Program-made: the position numbers and the translations under genes
Notes under the pieces: model-generated
Seen by the model: only the letters and a program-made list of their open reading frames with translations
What the model was told of the DNA's origin: nothing
Databases searched by the model: none
DNA from: JAIOTH01 sp964639335
GTDB taxonomy: Bacteria > Patescibacteriota > Patescibacteriia > UBA1558 > S5-K13
Assembly: GCA_964639335.1 (NCBI GenBank)
Contig: CAZXCJ010000001.1
Location: forward strand, 1 to 60,025
Direction: 5' to 3'
DNA length: 60,025 nt
Shown: positions 49,101 through 56,990 of the stretch, piece by piece
How the letters are laid out: every line of letters begins with the position of its first letter
Position numbering within the stretch: the stretch's first letter is position 1

Positions 49101-50020
49101 ATACTGGAGGTATTGCTGGCGGAGACATTACCCAGGGTTTACCCCGAGTAGAAGAAATTTTAGAAGTAAGAAATCCCAAAATGCAAGCTGTTATAAGTGA
49201 AATATCAGGCAAGGTTAAAATTTCAGACATTGAAGAAGAAAATAAAAAATCTAAATTAATCCAGGTATTTTCTGATGAAAATGTTTTAGAGACCTATGAG
49301 ATAAATAAACAGACAAAAGTTTTAATAAAAGATAAACAAGAAATTAAGAAAAAAGAAAATTTATTAGAAAAGAGTGGTCAAAAAATAAAATCTCTTAATG
49401 CTGGAATTACTCATTTAACCAAGAAGAAGTTAGAGATAATTGCCACTAAACCAATTGTAGGCGAGTATATTGCTCCTCCAGATATGAATCTGTGGGTTAA
49501 GGATGGAGATTTAGTAGATGCAGGCACACAATTAACAGAAGGTAGTATTAATTTGAAAAAATTATATCAGCTAAAGGGCAAAGAAGCGGTTCAAAGATAT
49601 ATTATCAAGGAAATTCAGTATATTTATTCTTCCCAGGGCCAAAGATTAAATGATAAACATATTGAATTAATTTGTAAGCAATTATTTTCTAGAGTTTATA
49701 TAGAAAATTCTGGAGAAACAGAATTTATTCCTGGAGAAATTATTACCATTTCTCAATTTAGAAAGGCTAATCAAGAAGCTAAAGAAAAAAATAAAAAAGA
49801 AGCCAAGGGCTCTGTTCTTCTTTTAGGAATGACCAAGGCAGCTTTAACTACAGATTCCTTTTTATCTGCGGCCTCCTTTCAAGAAACCGCTCGGGTTTTA
49901 ATTAATGCTTCTATCTCCGGGCAAGTAGATAAATTAAGAGGATTAAAAGAAAATGTGATTATCGGAAGATTGATTCCAGCGGGAACTGGGTTTAAGGCTA
50001 AAGATAGTGTTTCTAAATAA
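46124..50020 (+). CDS. rpoC: RNA polymerase beta' subunit
   Basis: 1298 aa. The zinc ribbon has Cys75, Cys77, Cys90, Cys93. RRNLLGKRVDYSGRSVIVVG is the switch region. NADFDGDQMAVH (about 545-556) is the catalytic Mg site. The second zinc site includes DCGDKKGF and LLTCKLTRGVCQKCYG. The trigger-loop/bridge regions follow with GTAVGIIAAQSIGEPGTQLT. A Lys/Glu-rich coiled coil lies at about 150-230. The C-terminal end AAVLINASISGQVDKLRGLK-like (here ARVLINASISGQVDKLRG) is normal. Two terminators follow. Confidence 0.98.
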   Translation: MPTPSSTKTTFTFNEISKMPDFDEIKLSLASPENIKAWSKGEVLKPETINYRTQKPEKDGLFCERIFGPTKDWECYCGKYKRIRYKGIVCDKCGVEVTRKSVRRERFGHIELSTPVSHIWYLRGVPSKIGIILNLSVQQLEKVVYFANFIITEVKEELKKEVLIQINQELKQKIKSIDKEIENKSVEIDKKITEDRKKKNVKAVKELEEEKNKLVDLKEEKIKKLNEAGEIAKKELKQIKPLKVISESSYRELSLKYGQVFNADIGAEAIQRLLKKVNLENVLKDLNEKIKDVPSSKQKKLIRRARLIQNFIKNKIRPEWMVLNFIPVIPPDLRPMVQLDGGRFATSDLNDLYRRVINRNNRLKRLKDLNAPEVILRNEKRMLQEAVDALIDNNARHGKTVTASTGQKRMLKSLADMLKGKQGRFRRNLLGKRVDYSGRSVIVVGPKLNLDECGIPKIMALELFKPFVISKLIEREMVHNVRSAKRYIEMGHDEVWDILEEITKKSYVFLNRAPTLHRLGIQAFKPKLIEGKAIQIHPMVCAAFNADFDGDQMAVHVPLTKSALKEAEEIMLSTKNLLKPATGDPVVVPTQDMVWGANYLTTILNEDLEKKKIKVFPNRATVLTSYDLKNIKLQDVIKVYIKGKLEKTSVGRIIFNRIVPEKLGFVNEELDSSKVRNLVAAALDIYGNEKTIEFLDRLKKLTLKFITKSGLSWSMSDLPQVKGKPALIEAANKEVIKIQDLYESGLLTNKERYVKVVETWTRVKSEITENSKSGFNKNNSIYSMINSGARGSWSQMTQIMGMKGLVINPAGEIMELPIKACFNEGLDVLEYFISTHGTRKGLSDTALRTASAGYLTRRLIDVSQDILILEKDCGDKKGFLITKEESKEMGKTLGQRVLGRYVLEDVKDIKGKTIVKKNTLINKELASLIDKTEINEIKMRSLLTCKLTRGVCQKCYGYDLGYNKLVKMGTAVGIIAAQSIGEPGTQLTMRTFHTGGIAGGDITQGLPRVEEILEVRNPKMQAVISEISGKVKISDIEEENKKSKLIQVFSDENVLETYEINKQTKVLIKDKQEIKKKENLLEKSGQKIKSLNAGITHLTKKKLEIIATKPIVGEYIAPPDMNLWVKDGDLVDAGTQLTEGSINLKKLYQLKGKEAVQRYIIKEIQYIYSSQGQRLNDKHIELICKQLFSRVYIENSGETEFIPGEIITISQFRKANQEAKEKNKKEAKGSVLLLGMTKAALTTDSFLSAASFQETARVLINASISGQVDKLRGLKENVIIGRLIPAGTGFKAKDSVSK

Positions 50021-50035
50021 ATAACATTTACATAC

Positions 50036-50070
50036 AAAAATCTCCTTGAGTTTTTCAGGGGATTTTTTGG
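50036..50070 (+). terminator. rpoBC terminator 1
   Basis: AAAATC-CCTTGA / TTCAGGGGATTTTTT with a T-rich loop and U run, right after the rpoC stop. Confidence 0.75.
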
Positions 50071-50104
50071 TTGGGGGGGGGAAAAAGATATTTTATATAA
50101 CGTT

Positions 50105-50132
50105 TCGGGATATCTGAAGTCCCGATTTTTTA
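50105..50132 (+). terminator. rpoBC terminator 2
   Basis: TCGGGA-tatctgaag-TCCCGA followed by six T. Confidence 0.7.
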
Positions 50133-50221
50133 ATTTATTATAGTTCAATATTAAGTAATTTTCTATTATTTTAAACTGTCTGTATTAGTAAATCGGGGTT
50201 TGGGTTGAATAAAAATGTTAA

Positions 50222-50605
50222 TTATTTTGCTATAAATTCTATATTTTTATAATTTTTTTTAGGATCTTTGCAATTTGGACAGCCATATTCTATAGGGTAC
50301 TGTTTAATATAATAATTTATAAATTTACCAAAAGCTAATAGTGGAAAATATTTTGGTTCATAACGAAGTGGCTTACCTTGAAATCCACAAGTATTGCATT
50401 TAATTTCACTCCATTTACTTGGTTTTGATATACTAAAGTAACTATGATATTTAATAGCTATTATAAATAAGTAAATTTCTAGTATAGATAGTATTAATAG
50501 AATTATTGTTAGAAGATTATTCTGATTTTTCCAAGACATAATACCGAAAATTATAAAAATAATTGCAAATAGAATAGGTTTGAATATTTTTTGTACTTCT
50601 TCCAT
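50222..50605 (-). CDS. Membrane protein with C-terminal zinc ribbon
   Basis: 127 aa. Two N-terminal membrane helices (about 10-26, 31-52) are followed by a zinc-ribbon-like domain with CNTCGF (about 70-75) and CPNCKDP (about 108-114). No catalytic motif. Function unknown. It is downstream of the NYN/PLD gene on the same strand, but outside the inverted repeats that enclose that gene. Confidence 0.65.
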   Translation of the reverse strand: MEEVQKIFKPILFAIIFIIFGIMSWKNQNNLLTIILLILSILEIYLFIIAIKYHSYFSISKPSKWSEIKCNTCGFQGKPLRYEPKYFPLLAFGKFINYYIKQYPIEYGCPNCKDPKKNYKNIEFIAK

Positions 50606-50659
50606 AATATATAATATATAAATTAATAATTAATATTTTTATTCAACTAGATATCCCGT

Positions 50660-51697
50660 GTTATGTGATGTGTGAGTGACTTTGTTTATATCTTTTTTGA
50701 ATCATTTATTACTTTTGTCACGCTATTATTCAATTCGGCTAGGTTATTCTTTTCTTTTCTTTTAGTCAACATAGAATCACCACTACCCAAGTCTTTAAGC
50801 GAATGTCCACTGTGCCACCACTTGTCGTCTATGCCAATAAATCTATCATGAAATGTATTATTTTTATAGATGGTGATTGCTCGTCCCTCGGATTTTAGTT
50901 TTTTAACTTGTACAAAAAAATCTGCTGGGCTAGTTTTGTATGTGATAATAGTGATATTAATTCCCAGTTTTAAAAGTTTGACCATAGTAAGGATCTGATC
51001 GTCTATATACTTATCAATGATAGTAATATTATTTTTTGCAGATTTCATTAAATCTCTTATGTGAATATATGACTCAAAACAATTACCCTTTTGTATGTAT
51101 AAATTGGTCGGTGCCAAGGCCTTTTCTTTTGCCTTCTTTTTAAAAGCGGGTAATTTTTTAATATCTTTATGTTCTTTTATTAATGTTTCCAAATTTAAAA
51201 AACTAGCTCCCGCGATTTTTTTCAATAAATAACCAGTTGTGAAGGGAAGCGAAATTACTAATACATCAATACTATTATTAATAATTTTTTTAAGCAAGGG
51301 AACAAAGTCGCCATCACCCGAGACTAATACGAATTTTTTAAATAACGGCAATTTTTGCATTGCATCTACAGATAATTGTACATCCAACCCCTTTGAAATA
51401 AAGCTGTCACCTCTTTTTATTAGTTCCATGTAGTATACCTTGTATCCAATCTTTTTTAGCATACTATAAAATCGACTTTGCATTTTATCAGATGAGTTTA
51501 TGGCACCATAAAAATAGATTTTTGTGCCCCCCCAAAATTATTAATAAGTAGATTAAAAAAATTAGCGTAATTAATCTTTATATTAATTATCTTGGTAGCC
51601 GTGTAAAGCCAATCACCATCTATAAATATTGCTGTAGGAATATTTTTGTTCATTATTAAATTGATTCAAATAAAAAGTCACTCACATTTCATTTAAC
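50660..51697 (-). mobile_element. 1.04-kb inverted-repeat unit carrying a NYN/PLD gene
   Basis: GTTATGTGATGTGTGAGTGA at 50660 and GTTAAATGAAATGTGAGTGA (reverse strand from 51697) match at 20 of 24 positions over the full repeat. Outside the 51697 end lies the 20-bp sequence shared with the cassette boundary at 33253. GTTATGT and GTTAAAT both resemble the GTTRRRY integron core. Confidence 0.5.
50686..51653 (-). pseudogene. NYN (LabA-like) nuclease / PLD-like protein, frameshifted at a G7 tract
   Basis: The open part (50686-51483, 265 aa) contains KFVLVSGDGDFVPLLKKI of the NYN/LabA/PIN-like fold, and a C-terminal HKD-type motif (FHDRFIGIDDKWWHSGHSLK) of the phospholipase D superfamily. The missing N-terminus (MNKNIPTAIFIDGDWLY, with the first catalytic Asp) is read from an ATG at 51653 in another frame. 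The frames join at a run of seven G (minus strand, 51527-51533). Five or eight G would give one continuous protein of about 320 aa. This may be a broken gene, a slippage-controlled gene or a sequencing error. NYN-plus-PLD proteins suggest a nucleic-acid-directed defence role, by inference. Confidence 0.65.
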
Positions 51698-51713
51698 TCC
51701 TTATATACGAACT
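51694..51713 (-). repeat. 20-bp repeat shared with 33253-33272
   Basis: The reverse complement reads AGTTCGTATATAAGGAGTTA, identical to the left boundary of the 33-kb cassette. Confidence 0.8.
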
Positions 51714-51760
51714 ATTTAATTAAGGGGCTAAAATAAGGGGTTTGTTTATATAAAATTGTA

Positions 51761-51780
51761 AATCATAACAAGTTATGATT
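51761..51780. repeat. Palindrome AATCATAAC-aa-GTTATGATT
   Basis: Nine-base perfect arms with a 2-nt centre, in the gene-free stretch upstream of 52003. It contains CATAAC/GTTATG as in the attC-like site. Confidence 0.5.
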
Positions 51781-51882
51781 CTAATTAAATAATATCACTA
51801 TGTATTGAATATGACAATTAGGTTTAATTGATTTTTGTAAAATCTATTGACTTATTTTTTAAATATGTTAGGTTATAAATAT

Positions 51883-51907
51883 AAAAGGCCGCAAAGAGCC
51901 TTTTTTT
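51883..51907 (+). terminator. Orphan terminator
   Basis: AAAAGGC-cgcaaaga-GCCTTTTTTT. No plus-strand gene lies directly upstream, so it may end a small RNA or act as leader attenuator for the gene at 52003. Confidence 0.6.
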
Positions 51908-52002
51908 ATTTGGTCGATTTATTAATAATTAATAATTTTTTGAATTTTGTGAGCTAATAATTTTCTATTATTATTCATAATTTTTAAAGAAAGTAAAAAA
52001 CT

Positions 52003-52506
52003 ATGAAAAGCAATTTAACTAAAAAGGATTTTATGAAAATGTCCGAAGATGAATTAAGGAATGTCTTAAATGAGAATAATTTGTCAGAGTACGAATTTGA
52101 GGCCATGATTGAGGCCCTGGAATTAAAAGGTTTGAATGGTTCAATTATAACTATATCAGAACCTGATAGCGAAGAAGCGCAAATGGCTATGGAATATATT
52201 AAATATCATAATCAATTTCCACATTTATGTTTAGGCCAGACATCTCAGAAAAAATTGAAAAAATTCAGTCAGGATTTATTTAGAAATAGTGCTAGTTTAG
52301 AAGACAAGAAAAAGGCCTTAATTGCTTTAGGGCATACAGCTGATATTTTTGCATATAAGAGCTTAGAAAAATATATAGAAAGGCCAGATAGTGATTTGAA
52401 AATTTGGGCTAATATGGCCCTTCAAGAATGTCAGGATTTTTTAAAATCTAATTTAACAAATAAGCCAGTAATAAATATCACAGATTTAAACCAATTAAGT
52501 CGTTGA
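52003..52506 (+). CDS. Hypothetical helical protein, HEAT-like C-terminus
   Basis: 167 aa. The N-terminal half is acidic and helical (MSEDELRNVLNENNLSEYEF). The C-terminal half (about 85-150) looks like two or three HEAT-type helical repeats (DKKKALIALGHTADIFAYKS, LEKYIERP). No family recognised. Its end overlaps the promoter of the toxin-antitoxin operon (TTGACA at 52503). Confidence 0.6.
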   Translation: MKSNLTKKDFMKMSEDELRNVLNENNLSEYEFEAMIEALELKGLNGSIITISEPDSEEAQMAMEYIKYHNQFPHLCLGQTSQKKLKKFSQDLFRNSASLEDKKKALIALGHTADIFAYKSLEKYIERPDSDLKIWANMALQECQDFLKSNLTNKPVINITDLNQLSR

Positions 52507-52548
52507 CAACAGTATACAATATGCATACAATTGTATATATATTGTATA
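52503..52548 (+). promoter_or_regulatory. Promoter with 36-bp palindromic operator
   Basis: TTGACA (52503-52508), 17 nt, TACAAT (52526-52531). The -10 box lies at the centre of nested palindromes ATACAATTGTAT (52525-52536) and TATACAATAT/ATATTGTATA (52513-52522 and 52539-52548). The operator ends 1 nt before the ATG at 52550. Confidence 0.8.
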
Positions 52549-52549
52549 T

Positions 52550-53116
52550 ATGTTGAATTTTATCAAAAATAATCAAGGGAAAATTCTTAATTTGTTTTTT
52601 CAAAATACAGATCAAGAGTTTTATTTAAGAGAGATTGCACGTAAATTAAATAAAAAACCGGGCTATTTTCAAAGGGATATTAAAAATTTGGTAAAAGAAG
52701 GTATTTTAAATGATGAACGAAGGGCCAATTTGCGCTATTTTAAACTGAACAAAGAGTACCCTTTTTATAAAGAAATAAAGGAAATAATTTCTAAGTCCTT
52801 TGGTATTGAATTTACATTAAAAAAATTAATTAATAAATTTTCAAATATTGAATTGAGTTTTATTTTTGGTTCCATTGCTAAAAATTTTGAACATAGTGCA
52901 AGCGACATAGATTTGATATTAATTGGCAATATTAATCAAGACTTATTAATAAAAAATATTACTAAATTGGAGAAAGAATTAAATAGAGAAATTAATTATA
53001 TAGTATATGATAAAAAAGAATTCATTGAAAAAATTAAAAAGAAAAATGATTTTATAATAAAAATTTTACAAGAACCCAAAATAATTTTAAAAGGCAAATT
53101 GAATGACTATCAATAA
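52550..53116 (+). CDS. MNT nucleotidyltransferase antitoxin with winged helix
   Basis: 188 aa. The N-terminal winged helix (about 5-70) includes FYLREIARKLNKKPGYFQRD. The C-terminal minimal nucleotidyltransferase domain contains FIFGSIAKNFEHSASDIDLILIG (GS..D-x-D). MNT proteins neutralise HEPN toxins, some by AMPylating the toxin. The winged helix probably binds the palindromic operator directly upstream, giving autoregulation. The mRNA is nearly leaderless. It overlaps the HEPN gene by 14 nt. Confidence 0.85.
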   Translation: MLNFIKNNQGKILNLFFQNTDQEFYLREIARKLNKKPGYFQRDIKNLVKEGILNDERRANLRYFKLNKEYPFYKEIKEIISKSFGIEFTLKKLINKFSNIELSFIFGSIAKNFEHSASDIDLILIGNINQDLLIKNITKLEKELNREINYIVYDKKEFIEKIKKKNDFIIKILQEPKIILKGKLNDYQ

Positions 53117-53570
53117 TTTAATTAAAGAAAATTTATTACAAAAGATAGATAATATATCTCTTAAACAAATTGAGAGAAGATTCACTATGGCTTTATCATT
53201 TTCAAATTCAGCCAAAATTGATTTAAAAAATAAAAATAAAGATAATATAGTTGTTTATAATGATATTTATAATAGTATTCGTATTATGGGAGAAACATTT
53301 TTATTATTGAACGGCTATAAGGCATCAGTAAAGAATTATCATAAAACAGTTATTGAAGCCATGAAAAAATTAATGGACATTAAAGATATGAATTTTTTAT
53401 TTGATAGGTTGGATAGGATGAGAAAAAATAGAAATAAGCTTGATTATGATATTAATAGTTTTGATATTTCTAAGAAAACTTTAGAAAATATGCTGTTGGA
53501 TGCCGGTGTTTTGGCTAAAAAAATTAAAAGTTTTATAAATAAAAGCAATCCTCAAGAAAAATTGGTATAG
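53103..53570 (+). CDS. HEPN-family protein, likely toxin of the MNT pair
   Basis: 155 aa, all-helical. FSNSAKIDLKNKNKDNIVVY and MGETFLLLNGYKASVKNYHK look like HEPN helices. The usual RNxxxH appears as KNRNKLDYD (about 111-119): RN is kept, but the His position is Asp. This variant (RN-x-x-D/N-Y) occurs in HEPN relatives, so the RNase activity may be altered. It starts within the last codons of the MNT gene, a coupled two-gene operon. Confidence 0.75.
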   Translation: MTINNLIKENLLQKIDNISLKQIERRFTMALSFSNSAKIDLKNKNKDNIVVYNDIYNSIRIMGETFLLLNGYKASVKNYHKTVIEAMKKLMDIKDMNFLFDRLDRMRKNRNKLDYDINSFDISKKTLENMLLDAGVLAKKIKSFINKSNPQEKLV

Positions 53571-53718
53571 TAATTTTATTTATTTTATTTTAGTGATAGA
53601 CAAAAAATGATATAATATATTTACTCAATACTTCGGAAATATTTGATGTAAGTTAAATTTAGCATTTTTTACTAAGGAATTAAAATGTTGGAAATACTTA
53701 ATTCATTAATTTTTAAAT

Positions 53719-56121
53719 ATGTCTAAAAGACGGCCAGGTCGGCCCAGAAAAAAAAGAACCTATAAAAAACCTCCTACAAGAAGAATTAGAGAAAAAGAGG
53801 ACTCTAATCTTTTTTCAACAATGAATCCAGAAACCAAAAAAGCTGTTTTTGTTCTCGTTCTTTTGATTTTATCCTTTTTAACTTTTTTAGCATTGTTTAA
53901 TTTTTCCGGAAGCTTAGGGATTTGGATGCTGAAAGCAATGAAGTGGCTTTTGGGCTGGCTTTATTTTTTGCTCCCCTTTGTTTTGGCTATTTTAGGATTT
54001 TTGTTTTTAAATCCAAAAAAATATGTTTTAAAATTAAGACATTATTTAGGTTTAGTTTTTTTATTTTTAAGTAGCACGGCCTTATTAAATTTGATTGTCG
54101 GTTTTGAGGATATTTTTGCCAAATTAAATTTAGGCCAGGGTGGGGGATATTTAGGGATAGTTTTATTCTGGCCATTTTTTAAATTGGCTGGTTTTTGGGG
54201 CACTTTAGTTTTGCTTTTAGGATTATTTATTATATCAATTTTATTAACCTTTGACCTTTCAATAAGAGATTTAAATATTCCAGCGAAAATTAGGGAGAAC
54301 ATTAGTTTTCAAAGAAAAAAAATTGATGATGAAGATAATGATGCTTCTTTTGATTATGTTTCTGAAGAAGACGAAGATTTAGAAGAAGGAACCATAGAAG
54401 ACGAAGATGAAGAAATTAAGGATGAGGATGGAGGAGCATTTGTATCTGCTGATAAAATTGAATCTAAAGAACATCGAAAAAAAATTTATAGAGATATTCA
54501 AATACCATTAGAGCTATTAAATGATAATGGTTCTGAACCAACTAGTTATAATATAGAAAGCAGCAAGGAAAAAATTAAAAAGACATTAGCCCATTTTGGG
54601 ATACAAGTTGAGATGACCGAAGTTAATGTTGGGCCTACCGTTACTCAATTTACTTTAAGGCCCGGTGAAGGAGTTAGACTTCAAAAAATTGTATCATTAC
54701 AAAATAATTTGTCTTTGGCATTGGCGGCCCGTAGTGTTAGAATTGAAGCCCCGATACCAGGAAGATCTTTGGTTGGGATAGAAGTCCCTAATAAAGTTGT
54801 TTCCATAGTTCGTCTTAAGGAAATTATTTCAAGTGAAAAATTTCAGAGCCCTAATGGTCATTTAAAATTTGCTTTAGGCAAGGATGTTGCCGGGAATGTT
54901 AAAGTGGCAGATTTAGCTAAAATGCCCCATCTCTTAATAGCTGGTGCAACCGGGACTGGTAAATCTGTTTGTATAAATACTTTGATTATAAGTCTGCTTT
55001 ATAAACTAAATCCCAATGAATTAAAATTAATATTGATTGATCCAAAACGCGTTGAACTTTTTCCATATAATGGAATTCCACATCTTTTGACTCCTGTTAT
55101 CACAAAAGTTGACAAGGCGATAAATGCATTGAGGTGGGCTGTAAATGAGATGGAAGAGCGTTATGATTTACTTCAAAAAGTAAATAAAGTAAATATTTAT
55201 CTTTATAATAAATTAATTAGAAAGCCGGAAAATAAGATGCCAAATATAGTAATTATTATTGATGAATTAGCATATTTAACATCAATAAATAAAGCAGAAA
55301 TAGAGAGTGTTATTATTAGATTAGCTCAAATGGGAAGAGCAACAGGCATACATTTGGTATTAGCGATGCAAAGACCGTCTGTGGATATTGTTACTGGGAC
55401 AATCAAGGCAAATATTACTTCGCGTATTGCTTTTTTTGTTGCGTCTCAAGTTGATTCTAGAACAATGATTGATACTAGCGGGGCTGAAAAACTTTTAGGT
55501 AATGGAGATATGCTTTTTATTTGTGATACTTATCCTAAACCAAGAAGATTACAAGGAGCACTTCTTACTCCAGAAGAAAAAGATGCCGTAATTAAATATT
55601 TAAAACAGCAGGCCGAGCCGGATTATTTAGAAGAAATTACAGAAGAACAAGATAAAGGTATTCCTGGTTTTTCAGGCTCTAGTTCTAATCGTGATGAATT
55701 ATTTAATCAAGCTAAACAAGCTATTTTAAGTTCAGGTCAAGCATCTTCTACTTATTTAATGAGAGCTTTGAGCGTTGGTTATGCGCGGGGAGCTAAAATT
55801 TTAGACCAATTAGAGGCGGCAGGAATTATTGGACCACATAATGGGCCTAAACCACGCGAGATTTTAGTACAAGCAGATGATGAAGAGATATTGGAATCAC
55901 CGATTGTTGATTCTGAAAATTTGGAGAAGCAAGCTCAGCTGGAAGAGGTAGCGGATGAAATTTTAGAAAAAAATGAAGTATTAAGAGAGGAAAAATTAGC
56001 AGATGATGAGGAGGTTGAAAAAGATAGTAATTTTGTAAGAAAAGAAGAAACAAAAGAAGATAAAACAAATCTTGCCCCAGAAGGGATTTCTGATGATGAA
56101 GACGAATTTGAAATAGAATGA
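53719..56121 (+). CDS. ftsK: DNA translocase FtsK/SpoIIIE
   Basis: 800 aa. A basic N-terminus precedes about four membrane helices (45-185), then an acidic linker (215-255). The motor contains YNIESSKEKIKKTLAHFGIQ and VTQFTLRPGEGV, Walker A GATGTGKSV (about 408-416), LILIDPKRVELFPYNGIPHL and IVIIIDELAYL. The C-terminal gamma winged helix includes SSGQASSTYLMRALSVGYAR. It pumps DNA through the septum. An extra acidic tail of about 80 residues is unusual. The gamma domain suggests polarity-guided segregation, in keeping with a parS/ParB system. Confidence 0.95.
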   Translation: MSKRRPGRPRKKRTYKKPPTRRIREKEDSNLFSTMNPETKKAVFVLVLLILSFLTFLALFNFSGSLGIWMLKAMKWLLGWLYFLLPFVLAILGFLFLNPKKYVLKLRHYLGLVFLFLSSTALLNLIVGFEDIFAKLNLGQGGGYLGIVLFWPFFKLAGFWGTLVLLLGLFIISILLTFDLSIRDLNIPAKIRENISFQRKKIDDEDNDASFDYVSEEDEDLEEGTIEDEDEEIKDEDGGAFVSADKIESKEHRKKIYRDIQIPLELLNDNGSEPTSYNIESSKEKIKKTLAHFGIQVEMTEVNVGPTVTQFTLRPGEGVRLQKIVSLQNNLSLALAARSVRIEAPIPGRSLVGIEVPNKVVSIVRLKEIISSEKFQSPNGHLKFALGKDVAGNVKVADLAKMPHLLIAGATGTGKSVCINTLIISLLYKLNPNELKLILIDPKRVELFPYNGIPHLLTPVITKVDKAINALRWAVNEMEERYDLLQKVNKVNIYLYNKLIRKPENKMPNIVIIIDELAYLTSINKAEIESVIIRLAQMGRATGIHLVLAMQRPSVDIVTGTIKANITSRIAFFVASQVDSRTMIDTSGAEKLLGNGDMLFICDTYPKPRRLQGALLTPEEKDAVIKYLKQQAEPDYLEEITEEQDKGIPGFSGSSSNRDELFNQAKQAILSSGQASSTYLMRALSVGYARGAKILDQLEAAGIIGPHNGPKPREILVQADDEEILESPIVDSENLEKQAQLEEVADEILEKNEVLREEKLADDEEVEKDSNFVRKEETKEDKTNLAPEGISDDEDEFEIE

Positions 56122-56311
56122 AGTTAGATTGTCAAAAATGTAATTTATTTCGAAAAAGACAATAGGGTCAACTACTAAGCCGTTTCATTTTTAACAGTTT
56201 AAGAAGATGAATTCTATTAGATAAATAATTAATTTAATCTGGATATATAAAAATAGTTTTAATTTAATTGGTAATATTTAATAGATAATCAAGCAAATAA
56301 TATTTAAGGGG

Positions 56312-56986
56312 ATGAATAGTTTTAGAATAAAAAAAATTGAAAATTTAAATTTGGGAACTAAGTTATCAGATGCTAGGAAAGCGAAAAATTTTAATCTAAA
56401 CTATGTTTATAAAGTAGTTAATATTCCTCTAAAATATTTACAGGCCCTAGAGGCGGAAGAATGGAATAAATTACCAGGAGAAGTATATATTAAAAATTTT
56501 TTAAAAACCTATTGTGAGTTTTTGGGTTTAAATCATAGATTATGTTTTAAACAGTACCAAAAACAAAACCCAAAATTGATTTTTGAAAAAGAAAAGAAAA
56601 GTGATATCCAGAGCCTTATTACCCCTAAAAGATTTAAAATTTTCGTTTTCATTTTATTTTTTGGTGTCTTTGCTTCCTATGCTTATTATAAAGTAAATGA
56701 CTATATTAGACCGCCAGAATTAAATATTATTTTTCCGGCAGAGAATTTTACAACTTCGGAAAATATGATTAGAATAGAAGGGCAAACAGAGCCAGAATCA
56801 ATTCTTAGCATTAATAATGAGGATATTTCAGTTAATGAAGAGGGAAATTTTTATTTGGATGTTAAATTAAAATATGGTTTAAATAAATTTGAAATTATTA
56901 GTCAAAGAGAGCATAGCCAAAAAAATAAAGCAGAATTAATAATTTTTAAAAGAAGGGTTGAAGATAATTTAAATAATAATCAATAA
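56312..56986 (+). CDS. RodZ-like helix-turn-helix membrane protein
   Basis: 224 aa. The N-terminal HTH_25 domain (about 10-80: LGTKLSDARKAKNFNLNYVY, then LPGEVYIKNFLKTYCEFLGL) is cytoplasmic. A membrane helix lies at about 108-130. An extracytoplasmic beta domain (about 138-215, PPELNIIFPAENFTTSENMI) resembles bacterial Ig-like modules. This is the RodZ layout, linking MreB or bactofilin-type cytoskeleton to wall synthesis. mreB is not in the window. It lies 4 nt upstream of recA. Confidence 0.82.
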   Translation: MNSFRIKKIENLNLGTKLSDARKAKNFNLNYVYKVVNIPLKYLQALEAEEWNKLPGEVYIKNFLKTYCEFLGLNHRLCFKQYQKQNPKLIFEKEKKSDIQSLITPKRFKIFVFILFFGVFASYAYYKVNDYIRPPELNIIFPAENFTTSENMIRIEGQTEPESILSINNEDISVNEEGNFYLDVKLKYGLNKFEIISQREHSQKNKAELIIFKRRVEDNLNNNQ

Positions 56987-56990
56987 ATTT

